From Actinidia chinensis (Eukaryota > Streptophyta > Magnoliopsida > Ericales > Actinidiaceae), in NCBI GenBank assembly GCA_009663005.1, contig CM018897.1, forward strand, positions 3,491,434 through 3,521,433: a stretch of 30,000 nucleotides of DNA, in the 5' to 3' direction. Shown here piece after piece: positions 10,310-20,009 of the stretch. Under the pieces are notes generated by a model that saw nothing but the letters and a program-made list of their open reading frames with translations, made no database searches and was not told where the DNA came from. The number at the start of each line of letters is the position of its first letter. Positions within the stretch are counted from its first letter, which is position 1. Position numbers and translations under genes: made by a program.

Positions 10310-13300
10310 ATGGGATCCCTCGATATCGAGTCCACGCCACACCACCACGACGACGAAGACAACGAGCCCCCAATCGAAGAGGTCCGGCTAACGGTTCCGA
10401 CCCACGACGACCCTACCCTACCCGTATGGACCTTCCGGATGTGGACCCTGGGCGTGGCCTCGTGCGTCATCCTCTCTTACCTCAACACCTTTTTCTCCTA
10501 CCGCACTGAGCCCCTCACCATCTCCATGATCTCCGTACAAGTCGCCACCCTCCCGATCGGGCGGTTCATGGCCCGAGTCTTGCCGGAAAAGAAGTTCCGG
10601 ATCCCGGGTCTCGGGTCTCGGGAGTTCTCGCTCAACCCGGGCCCGTTTAACACGAAGGAGCACGTTTTGATATCCATATTCGCCAATGCCGGTGCCGGGA
10701 CGGCCTATGCGATCAGTATTGTGGACATCATCAGGGCCTTTTATCGCAGGAAGATCTCGTTTCTGGCTAGTTGGATTCTTGTTATAACGACTCAGGTATG
10801 TATGCACATGTATATCTATATATAGAGTATATATATAGATGATGTATATATATAGGCATGTATGTATTTGTGCATTTATACACGAGCATGGTACAATTTT
10901 ATACTGAATATATATAGATACAGATGATACATATTTTGTATGCATATTGTGTATATGTATGTATGTATGTGGCTAGATGTGTATACGTATGCTACAATAT
11001 ATATAATATACATGTATGTATGTGTGCTTGTATGTATATATATATATATACATATATATATATGTATGTATGTATATATATACACACGGAAGATACATAT
11101 TTATATGCATATTCTGTATATGTATGTATGATATGCAAAGCGGTTGGTGCTAACGAGCGCGTGGTGCGCAGGTTTTGGGGTATGGGTGGGCAGGGATTCT
11201 GAGGAAGTACGTGGTGGATCCGGCGCTGATGTGGTGGCCGAGCAGTCTTGTTCAGGTTTCTCTTTTCAGGTAACCGGAAAACGACGTCGTAATTTGAATT
11301 CATACTACTGAAGCATGTCGTTTTGCCTAACTGCATTGCCAATGGTTTGTGCAATTAATGTTCTTCCACGTTCTCATCCATGCTTACCGAAGCCCCAAGT
11401 TTCACCTTGGTCCTTACAGTTTTAACTGCAACAATTATAATTATACAATTTCAATTTAGTTCCTCTATCAATACTCATCAAGTATTCGTGATCCCTTTTT
11501 AAAGATAATTTTATAATTATTGGTTCTTGTAGTTTGATCAAACTTTTACTTTACTACCTAAAATAGTTCTTTTATATCTAAACTAGTTATTAGCGTACTT
11601 ATTAGAGTTTACAATTTAAAAACCAGGTAAGATATAAACGTCAGCTAAAAAATACATTATATACATGTACGAAGAGATACGTTATTATAAAATGGAGAAC
11701 AAATTAGAAACTGCAATGATTTTGAATTTTTTTTTGTTATTTTCAAAGAAAGATGTGTTTTATTTTTTTGTGTGGGTCCTACTAAAAAATAATCTAATGA
11801 ATAAAAAATATTCTATATTTAGAAGTTTTTTGTCTATTAGATAAGAAGTTATGTGAGTCCCATACATTTAATAAGAAAATGATATTTTTGGGAGGAAAAA
11901 ATAATCTACCATAGATATTGGAATATAGTTTTCAAAATTTCAACAATGAGTTGGTATGTTAGATATAGATTGTTAATCGGTATTGTTGTATGACTACATT
12001 GATACTAGATTGAAGCTTCAAGGATATAGTTGTTCCTATTAAAACTATAGGAACCAAAGTTTCACTTTAGTTAAATTACAGGGACTAATGGTGAAAACTG
12101 CCCAAAAAGAAAAGATTCTCTTTCAATATGAGTTGGCATATTTTCCTTTAAAAAATTTCCTAACTTGTTGGTTCTTTTGCTAACGGGTTGCCTTATATTA
12201 TGGAAAATTTCCTAATTGGTTTAGTGTCTATTTTTATTTTCACTTTTCATTTTGTGAAATACACATGGAAATAAAAAAAACTGAGCTTACTTTCTGCTAC
12301 CATTTTTGTCCAACCGCGCATGTGTGGAATTTACAGGGCATTTACTATGACCGAGAAAATAGTGCCTCTCTTTGGAGAGATGGATTTGGCACAAATACCC
12401 TTCATATGAAAAAGTAACACTAGAGATGCTTTTGCTTATTCCTTTTTTTTTTTTGCCTTCTAAATAAAAGTGGCCCCCATAATACCAAACAACTATCACC
12501 AAGCAATAAGAAATCTCAAATTGCAATCGTATTTGGTTAGTGAGAGGCATGGGATGTCCCATTAGCTCTCATTTGTAAGTCTCACTGTAGTGGTGGATCC
12601 AGAAATTTGAAAATATTTAGATTTTAGAGAAACTAAAGTGAAATGATTTCGATTTTTTTGAGGGGTTAAAAGACAGTTTTAAGGTTTTAAAAGAGCCAAG
12701 TTGCTAAATTCTATAGTTTGTACCAAAAATTGTTAGAGTTAATAATAATTTTCTAGAATTTGGAGGGCCACACTCCTTATCTAGTCCACTATTGATCTTT
12801 GTTATATGACTTAAGCTTGTGTTTGAATTAAGAATTTGACGGAGAAAAATGAAAAAAATGGATAAGTAAGATAATTTAATGGCCAATAACCTTTAGATCC
12901 TCTAATCCTTTTTTTTCCCTATAGATCCCTTTGGTTTGGTCTGGTCAGTTGTGTTTTGGAAAAGAGGGAAATGATAACGATACTTCCTTTTAGGGCTTTG
13001 ACAAATCACTCTACAAATTGCTACACAAACCCTTACCCAAACAAGGCCTAAAGTTTTCTTTGTGAAGCACAGTGAATCAGTGATCAGGATACAGCTTGGC
13101 AGGTAATTCCCTCATTGTCCGAGAATAACTGTTCAACCAAATTTTACTTTAACATAAGGAATTTTACTCTCTAAAGTATCAAGTTTACTACTATTCTCAT
13201 GTAGTTCAATGGTTAGCTACAGACATCACATTTGGTGGATTTGGTGCTTGGCTGTGGAGCCCACCTTGTGATCCGAACCGTCATTTGTAACTAAAGACAA

Positions 13301-16300
13301 GGAGATTATCCGTGCAAAAAATTAGATTAATTGGACATACGTACCCATGTGTGATCATATTACATAGTTTTTAAAAACTATGAATGGAAATATGATTTTG
13401 AGAATAGACTAATAATCACACTTGGCTACCAATGTTCGATCAATCTGAATTTTTACATGAATTGTTCTGTAGGGAAACCGCTACAATTAGGGGCCCTCGA
13501 TGAGTTCCCAATTATCCTCACAGCCCCTTAAAGGCACAAAAACAACTTATCCCAATCTCGATATTTTTTCTTTATGCACAAGATACGTAGCAGAACTCTT
13601 TTTGTTAAACTATCTTCAATTCTGTATATTTTTATCACATCAGTTCATTTTGAGCCTTTAAATTGAACACCACCTATTCATAGAAGTACAACTGCTCAAG
13701 CATGGAAATTCAAATTTCAAGCTAAGTAAGCTGTGTTCACAATGTGCAGGGCCCTCCATGAGAAAGACAATGCCCGAATGTCACGGGGCAAGTTCTTCTT
13801 AATCGCTCTGATCTCCAGCTTTTCGTGGTACATTTTGTCAGGTGGATACACTTTTACGGTTCTTATCAAACATTTCATGGGTCTGCTGGGCCTATCCAAA
13901 TTCAGTCACCGCCCACCAACTCGGTTCAGGCATGAGGGGGCTCGGGTTAGGCTCGCTAACCCTAGACTGGTCGGTCATAGCCTCGTACCTCGGAAGCCCA
14001 CTAATCACCCCATTCTTTGCCATTGCCAATGTGTTTGTGGGCTATGTGACGATTATCTACGTGTTGACCCCGGTGGCATACTGGGGCGTGGACCTTTACA
14101 AGGCGAAAAACTTTCCTATTTTCTCGTCACACTTGTTTGATGGGCAGGGGCAGCTTTATAATGTGAGCGCAATTGTTAATGACAAGTTTGAGATTGACAT
14201 GCCAGCGTATGAGAGGCAGGGACGGATTAATCTCAGCGTGTTCTTTTCTTTGACGTATGGGATTGGGTTCGCCGCTGTTGTGGCTACTCTCTCGCACGTG
14301 GCCTTGTTCAATGGAAGGTAACTAATTGTGACCAATTCAATTTTCCAATCATTTTGGTATCAGAAATGCTGTATACAGGGCACATTAACAAGCTCTTGCT
14401 TTTCTGATCAATTATCGTTTTGTTTTGTGTTTTCTGATTTTGTTCTGCTGAAAACATAAAAAACTTCTTTGTGAAATGGTTCTCCAAAACCTGTTTTCGA
14501 GGGAATTGTTTTGACAACAAATCATTTTAGTAAACAGCAAAACAACATTTTCGTATTCTTGAAAATTATACTGCTAAGAAAACTTGTTTGTCGAATAGTC
14601 CTCCACAAAGCTGTTTTGGGGGGAATTGTTTTGAAAACAAAACCATTGTTTGGAAATTATAACTGCTAAGAAAACTTGTTTATTGAATAGTCCTCCAAAA
14701 CCTGTTTTCTGGAAATTGTTGTTGAAACCAAACCATTTCCGGAAACACCCAAAAGACGTTTCTGGATTCTTGAAAATTGTTACTGCTAAGAAATGAATAA
14801 TGCGCGATGGGAAAGAGCAGGTTTTTTTTCTTAAAACAGTTTCCGGAAAGCGTTACAAAAAATTTAGTGTCTTGTCTTAAAAGAAAGCTTTTCTACTCAG
14901 TATATCTTGTCTTCACACCTATGATTCATATTTAGTGTCTGAATGCTGTGTGTAGGGAAATATACTCTCAGTTCCGAGCCTCGTACAAAGGAAAGATGGA
15001 CATTCACACAAGACTGATGAAGAAGTACAAGGACATACCAAGCTGGTGGTTTCACCTGATGCTTGTGATTTCACTGGCACTTTCTCTTTTACTGTGCATC
15101 TTCATGAAGGATGAGGTTCAAATGCCATGGTGGGGACTCATTTTCGCTGCAGGTCTCGCTCTAATTTTTACCCTCCCCATCAGCATCATTACTGCCACAA
15201 CTAATCAGGTAACTCCTCAGACTTTAAGACTGTTTTGCCAATGTTTTCAGAATTATTTTGTAGAACAATTTTCAGAAAATTTGTTCCGTCGAAAATTTTT
15301 AATTTTTTTTTTTTTGGAAAAAATACATTTTTGACCTAAAAAACATTGGCAACTCAAAAATCGTTTTGTTAGTTGCCTAAATTATTTTTTTATACTTTTG
15401 AAAACCAACAAAATGTAGCTTCTCAAAAATCAAATTTTTTTCAACTTATTTAAGGTTTTTTTTGTACCCATTAGAAAAAGAAGTTGTGATAAAACGCTAT
15501 GGCACCAAATTCAAAAAATAGAAAAAGTAGAAGTTGCAACAAAAGAAACTATAGCTCTTCGATTAATCTAGGATGTTACTTTTCAATCTTTTTGGATGAG
15601 AATTGTTCTCCGAATTAAAAATATAAGGTACAGATTTACTTGATTATGTGAGCTTACACACTCGAGCGAATCCGAACTATTCATTTGAATTCGAAGAAAT
15701 GTTCTTGGTCCAAGCTCGGGACGTAACAGTACTGTTTTTGGATAAGTTAGAATACCTTTTTCCTGTAATGTAAGAATTCCTAATCAAACAAACAACCCAG
15801 CTTTCTTGTTGTTCTTGGAAGTTTATTGTAGAATTGGCATTGTTTAATTTTTTTCTTGCTATTTTAGACACCAGGGCTAAATGTGATCACAGAGTATATA
15901 ATGGGGGTGATATTACCAGGAAGGCCCATAGCCAATGTGTGCTTCAAAACCTATGGTTACATAAGCATGGCGCAGGCAATTTCCTTCCTCAGTGATTTCA
16001 AGCTAGGCCATTACATGAAGATCCCACCAAGATCAATGTTCATAGTGCAGGTATTACTCTTATTACCGTATAGTTAATTGATAGAGTCACAGGTAGGGCT
16101 GAAAACTAAACGAGTTGAAGGAGACCAACGGTAGATTATTTAAGAGAAATTACACGGTATTAGAATTTGAGTGTGTGAATCCCATATAATCAACTGAATC
16201 TGAACCGTTAATTTTGAATTATTGAAACTTTTTTATCCAAATTCTAGAACCGTAGTAATGTTTGACTATTCAAACTTATGTACTTATTTTGTCTCAATCT

Positions 16301-17253
16301 GTTTGTTTATTTTTTTTATGTTTAGACATTTCAAAATATACACTTCAAAAGTCAATTACTAACATCTTATAGACTTCTCCTCCCGCACTTCACTTTTGAA
16401 TTGATGCTACACATCTATTTTTTACTTTTGGGTAATTTCAAGTTTTTATTGGGCAATTTTGGAATATTAAAATTTTAAAATGAAGCATTTTTGAGTCCTT
16501 AAAAATTTAGATTTCACAAAATGGACAAATAAATTGGGTCGAATAAAGTAATTCTCTTCTGAATCCTTGTTGAACCCCTAATTCAGTTCAAACGTAAAGT
16601 GTTAGAGAAAGTGATAACTTTATATTTTTCCGTGGCAGTGTGCAGGAACCATAATAGCCGGAACAGTCAACATTGCCACGGCGTGGTGGCTTCTAAATAC
16701 GGTGGAGAACATATGCCAAGACAACCTCCTCCCGCCAAACAGCCCGTGGACGTGCCCTGGGGATCGGGTCTTCTTCGACGCGTCGGTCATCTGGGGCCTG
16801 GTAGGGCCGAAGCGGATCTTTGGCCGGCTCGGGAACTACAGTGCCCTAAACTGGTTCTTCCTAGGGGGTGCCCTAGGGCCAGTCCTTGTTTGGCTACTAC
16901 ACAAAGCATTCCCAAACCAAAAATGGATCAAGATGATAAATCTTCCGGTGCTTCTTGGGGCCTCCGCTGCCATGCCGCCGGCCACCACCCTCAACTTCAA
17001 CAGCTGGATTTTTGTGGGTACAATCTTCAACTTCTTTGTTTTTAGGTATAGGAAAAAATGGTGGCAGAGGTACAACTATGTTCTATCAGCAGCTATGGAT
17101 GCTGGTTTGGCCTTCATGGGAGTGCTCCTCTACTTCTCACTTAGCATGGAGAATGTGAGTGTCAATTGGTGGGGATCTGCAGGCGAGCACTGCGGTTTGG
17201 CCACGTGTCCCACTGCCAAGGGCATAGCCGTTGATGGGTGTCCAGTGCATTGA
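10310..17253 (+). CDS. OPT-family oligopeptide transporter, six exons, frameshift in exon 3
   Basis: Proton-coupled oligopeptide/peptide-conjugate transporter of the plant OPT clade, a polytopic plasma-membrane protein; substrate not predictable. Exons: 10310-10795, 11172-11269, 13750-14317, 14956-15208, 15868-16050 and 16639-17253, all with GT..AG introns. Apart from one break they give about 733 residues, the usual family length. Diagnostic motifs are [12 protein letters not shown] in exon 1 (the NPG motif), [18 protein letters not shown] (exon 2), and [12 protein letters not shown] in exon 5 (the KIPPR motif). [20 protein letters not shown] and the C-terminal [13 protein letters not shown] are in exon 6. 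Many hydrophobic segments are present. The reading frame changes by +1 between 13841 and 13850: upstream reads [10 protein letters not shown], downstream resumes as [19 protein letters not shown] in another frame. Unspliced, translation would stop near 14140. It resembles the Arabidopsis OPT1/OPT6 branch. Confidence 0.9.
10796..11171 (+). repeat. OPT intron 1 with ATGT/TATA microsatellite
   Basis: This 376-bp intron is dominated by TATG, TGTA and TATA simple repeats from about 10800 to 11130. Several open frames on both strands here are products of the low-complexity sequence. Donor GTATGT and acceptor TGCGCAG are clear. Confidence 0.7.
11597..11890 (+). repeat. Dispersed repeat, copy 1 (partner at 25987-26285)
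   Basis: Aligns by eye, same orientation, to 25987-26285. Shared blocks include ACTTATTAGAGTTT, GATATAAACGTCA/AATATAAACGTCA, GAGAACAAATTAGAAA, GGTCCTACTAAAAAAT / GATCCTACTAAAAAAT and the final TGATATTTTT. It is non-coding, and the element class is unknown. Confidence 0.6.
12588..12794. mobile_element. MITE-like repeat in OPT intron 2
   Basis: Begins TAGTGGTGGATCCAG and ends CTAGTCCACTATTG, imperfect inverted ends of about 12 bases. The interior resembles the common plant repeat with a GTGG..GGATCCAG start and a GGAGGGCCACACTCC block near its end. No clear target duplication is seen, and it has no coding capacity. Confidence 0.4.
14445..14800 (+). repeat. Diverged tandem repeats in OPT intron 3
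   Basis: About four related units spaced by roughly 126, 92 and 120 bases, marked by CTGCTAAG (14571, 14663, 14783; a diverged CTGCTGAA at 14445) and by repeated TCCTCCA(A/C)AA..CTGTTTT and AATTGTTTTGA blocks. They lie wholly in intron 3 (14318-14955). Confidence 0.6.
15209..15867 (+). other. OPT intron 4
   Basis: A 659-bp intron, donor GTAACT and acceptor TTTTAG. It contains a T-rich stretch (15226-15340) similar to 19135-19230 (shared AATTTTCAGAAAAT.TGTT and AATACATTTTTGA), a small dispersed repeat. No gene is seen. Confidence 0.5.
16051..16638 (+). other. OPT intron 5
   Basis: A 588-bp AT-rich intron, donor GTATTAC and acceptor TGGCAG. A second possible acceptor (TGTGCAG) lies seven bases downstream, but the first keeps the reading frame and matches the family. 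Nothing else is recognised. Confidence 0.6.
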
Positions 17254-17988
17254 TTCTCATGGATTGTCACAGTTAATTAAACTAGTTGGTTAGTTTGTAG
17301 AGTTCATGAACTGAGAAAAGTAGAAGTGGCAATTCTTTGGGAAGGTTAAACGACATATTGGATGACAAATTAGGAATTTATAGATAATATCACATATTTT
17401 CTATGGTACTGTTTTTGTTTGTTATTATTTTAATTTTTAAATTTTAATTTGTTATTAGCATACAAGTTTGGAATATTTTGGGAAGGAAAGAGAAAATAAT
17501 AATTTAATTTTCCTTCTCCTTGTTTGATTTCTAGTATGAAAGGTAAAGAGAAAAACATCTAGAGGGAAAACAAATTCAAATATATTTTCATCTTTGCTTT
17601 CCTTTTCTTTTCATTTTTTCTTTGAACCAAGCTTATCTGCAGTTTAATTTTGAACTTGTTTTGGGCTTATTTTGATTATCCAAGCTTATCCGCAGTTTAA
17701 TTTTGAACTTGTATTGGGCTTATTTTGATTATCCAAATCGTTTATATGGTAGACCTCGAATATATATCAGTTTCTATCGAGAAAATAGGTATAATCATGT
17801 ATGTCATACTCATTTATTAAATTATAAAACAGTACTGAACGGATATCAATTTGTATCATTCACGAAGTGTAAAATATGAATAATTTAAATTATCAAAATC
17901 AGCTCCAAATGCTTAAACTATACTATGCAATCCAAATATTTGGACGGTAGAGAAGTAGTGCCTTTTTTCTTTCCTCTTTTTATGTTTA
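17254..17988 (+). other. 3' flank of OPT with a 53-bp tandem repeat
   Basis: This holds the 3' untranslated region and AT-rich DNA. Two tandem copies of a 53-bp unit (17627-17679 and 17680-17732, each starting CCAAGCTTATC) differ at a few positions; a third start (CCAAATCG) is not continued. No gene is seen. Confidence 0.6.
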
Positions 17989-18166
17989 GGCTCCGTTTGA
18001 CACCAGTTGTTTTTAGTTTTTTTCTGATTTTTTTTTGGCTTAAAATAAGCAAAAAAAACAATAAAAGTTGCCTTTTTTGCTTAGTTTTAACTAAAGTAAA
18101 ACTACAAAAATAAAAAAACAAAAAATCTTGACATTTTTAATAGAAAATTTAAAACCAAACAGAGCC
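17989..18166 (-). mobile_element. 178-bp PIF-like MITE, TTA target duplication
   Basis: Ends GGCTCCGTTTG and CAAACAGAGCC form terminal inverted repeats, flanked by TTA (17986-17988 and 18167-18169). The interior, read on the minus strand, matches the body of 26778-27196 (shared TATCAAGATTTTTT / TGTCAAGATTTTTT, AAAACTAAGCAAAAAA), showing one family in opposite orientations. It is non-coding. Confidence 0.75.
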
Positions 18167-18169
18167 TTA

Positions 18170-18565
18170 GTTTTACTCACATTTGTTGTTTTCTTTGCTC
18201 TTTCTTTCTAAAGCGCACACACAAAAAAATCCTTTTCATTTATTTACCAGACCAAACAAAAGAAAATACTCTCTCTTTCTCTCCCCCCCACCCCCAAACT
18301 CCCCCCAAGTCCCATGTCCCAACCCATTGCAATTTGGGGATCAAAAACATTCTAATTAATGAACTCCCAAGTGAAGAAAAACCCAAAATCAACCAAATGA
18401 AGAAAAGCAGAAATAAATAAAAAGAAACAAACTGTCATTAGTACAATTTGCCTTCATTTCTTGTGTTTCTGTTGTAATTCTTTCCAGAAGATATGCCTTC
18501 ACTTCAAAGTACAAAATGTTGATGAACACCTATCAACTTATGCTCTATACATAAAATTCTATATC
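18170..18565 (-). other. 3' flank of the small minus-strand gene
   Basis: No gene is seen. Pyrimidine-rich and C-rich runs occur at 18270-18310. A possible polyadenylation signal AATAAA for the minus strand is at about 18238-18243, roughly 320 bases past the stop codon. Confidence 0.3.
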
Positions 18566-18880
18566 TCATTTACTTTCAAGAGACTTGAATGAAGGAGCAG
18601 CATATCTAGACGAGAACCCGCGATGCAACGAGTCCTCACCATCTTCGACATCCCAACCAGGGTCGAAATTTTGAGCATAGGTTAACGGGTCGTACTTGAA
18701 ACCGCCGCCTGAGGTTCTTTGTCTTTTGGTTTTGAATGTGTTTGTTATTTTTCTCCAACCAACGCTTCTTTGTGTTGTACCTCTGCTTACTCGTCGTGCC
18801 CACGGAAGCTTCAGCCTCAGACGTCCCCAGCACGAAAGTTGGTCATGTGGGTTGTCTCTGGGAGGTGCATCTCTCTCCAT
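18566..18880 (-). CDS. Small plant-specific basic protein of unknown function
   Basis: A single-exon frame of 104 codons, ATG at 18880, stop TGA at 18566. The N-terminal half is basic and includes CWGRLRLKLPWARR. A basic stretch (KTKRQRTSGGG) precedes an acidic-aromatic block FKYDPLTYAQNFDPGWD (about residues 61-77), then a Ser-rich tail. The pattern (Cys-Trp, Leu/Arg-rich start, then a GFxYDPxxYAQNFD block) is one I associate with a family of small uncharacterised plant proteins; no function is assigned. No signal peptide or membrane segment is apparent. A CT tract at 18887-18908 lies directly upstream, as GA in the leader sense, like the leaders of other genes here. The conserved-looking block and coding composition argue that it is a real gene. 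Confidence 0.7.
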   Translation of the reverse strand: MERDAPPRDNPHDQLSCWGRLRLKLPWARRVSRGTTQRSVGWRKITNTFKTKRQRTSGGGFKYDPLTYAQNFDPGWDVEDGEDSLHRGFSSRYAAPSFKSLESK

Positions 18881-18920
18881 GAGTCTCTCTCTCTCCCTCT
18901 CTCTCTTTAAACTTGAGTGA

Positions 18921-19356
18921 GTGGTAGGGAGTAGTAGAAGATATAAGAAGATGAAGGAATTTTTTTGTTTTTGTTTTTGGTTGAGTGAGAGAATGGAAGT
19001 GAAGGCGCAAGAAGAGATTGGATATGAGTGAAGGTCATTTGGTCTGATCTTGACGACTTTGGACTATGCTTTTGCATTGATTAGGCATTACACAAATGCA
19101 TAAAAATCGGCATTGTTTGATTGCTATTTTTCGAATTAATTTTACAGAATAATTTTCAGAAAATCTGTTTGGTTGACGACGGTTGAATTTTTTGAAAAAT
19201 AAAATACATTTTTGAGAAAATTTTAAAAATATCTTCAAATATTGAAAATTTGTTTCTGCTAAAAAATGAATTATAATAGAAAACGCTAAATATTTTTATT
19301 TTTTAAAAAATAGTTTTTGAATAATTGTGCTGAAAAACTGACTCTGAATATTGAAA
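18921..19356. other. Intergenic spacer, AT-rich
   Basis: The part nearest 18921 is the upstream region of the small minus-strand gene. 19135-19330 contains the T-rich dispersed repeat also seen in OPT intron 4. No gene is seen. Confidence 0.4.
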
Positions 19357-19694
19357 CTAATTAATGTTTTCTTGGGAGGCAAGGCAAATGAATCTCGATC
19401 CACATGAGTTGGTGGAATGGTTTTCTTCATGGGTTTGATTCATAGGCACTACTACGTCCATATTAAGCCATAATTGAGCTCACCCAAGAATTCTACACGC
19501 ACAACAGTCAACAGAGAATATATATATTAATAGTCAGTGAGCCAGGGGAAAGAATCATGTATTGCAAATTGTTTGGTGAGAGTGAGGGTAGTGGACAGGA
19601 AAAAGAGGTCTATAATTGATTTTCTACAACAGAGATGTTTCGAGAGAAATTTGATAGCGATGCGAGAGAGAGAGAGGTAGGGAGAGAGAGCTTA
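19357..19694 (-). pseudogene. Relic of a PPR-gene 5' end (duplicate of 23114-23339)
   Basis: 19425-19694 aligns to 23114-23339, the leader and first codons of the PPR gene, in the same orientation. Both share the GGCACTACTA core, the AAAGAATC.TGTAT block, a TGTTTGGT block, and a final GAGAGAG then CTTA. The ATG aligned with the PPR start is at 19461 and opens MDVVVPMNQTHEENHS, next to MNLVVPVKQTHEGFCS in the gene. Similarity is lost about 16 codons in, and the frame closes at 19357-19359. No further PPR sequence lies below 19400, so this is a truncated copy. Confidence 0.65.
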
Positions 19695-20009
19695 TGTCGA
19701 GCATTTGTAGACTCGGAATAGTGGTCTTTGGACCGGACTGGCCCCATATGGTTTAGGTCCTGTGCGGATATACCTCCTTATATTTTATTATCACATAATT
19801 TTTTGCGTTTTGTGAACTAATTCACATCATTGATACCATTAACGAAAAGTAAAAACCTTTATTTTACCATCATATTTATACTGACTTAGGCAGTGCAAAA
19901 ATGCATAAAATTGCTTGATTTTTTTTTGAAAAAAATCAGGAGTTATTGAGGTGAATTATCCTGTAATAAAGCACACCACAAAATCTCTTAATATTTTTTG
20001 AAAATACTT

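Larger units (their letters stand above)
11270..13749 (+). other. OPT intron 2 (2.48 kb), repeat-bearing
   Basis: The largest intron of the gene, donor GTAACC and acceptor GTGCAG. It contains a dispersed repeat (11597-11890) and a MITE-like copy (12588-12794). Repeat-like borders near 11390 (TTTCACCTTGGTCCTTACAG) and 12055-12105 (AAAGTTTCACTTTAG, then ATTACAGGGACTAATGG) suggest a larger old insertion of about 0.7 kb. No exon or independent gene is seen inside. Confidence 0.6.

Noticed and set aside
10418..10945. 175-codon open frame on the minus strand over OPT exon 1
   Set aside because: It is antisense to a well-supported OPT exon and runs into a TA-rich microsatellite; GC-rich coding DNA often leaves the antisense frame open.
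10876..11354. Several Tyr/Ile-rich open frames on both strands
   Set aside because: They come from ATGT/TATA simple repeats in OPT intron 1 and its surroundings.
13195..13285. tRNA or SINE-like A-box (TAGTTCAATGGTTAG) in OPT intron 2
   Set aside because: No matching B-box or cloverleaf could be built; too weak to call.
13842..13905. A 64-base intron that would repair the OPT frame
   Set aside because: It has GT..AG ends and the right length modulo three, but it is very short for a plant intron, lacks a good pyrimidine tract and would delete a conserved membrane segment. Kept only as an alternative within the frameshift finding.
16599..17045. 148-codon open frame in a different frame across OPT exon 6
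   Set aside because: The OPT frame in the same exon encodes family motifs to the expected C-terminus; this frame is a shadow.
17918..18121. Phe/Leu/Lys-rich open frames on both strands
   Set aside because: They are produced by A/T homopolymers of the MITE at 17989-18166.
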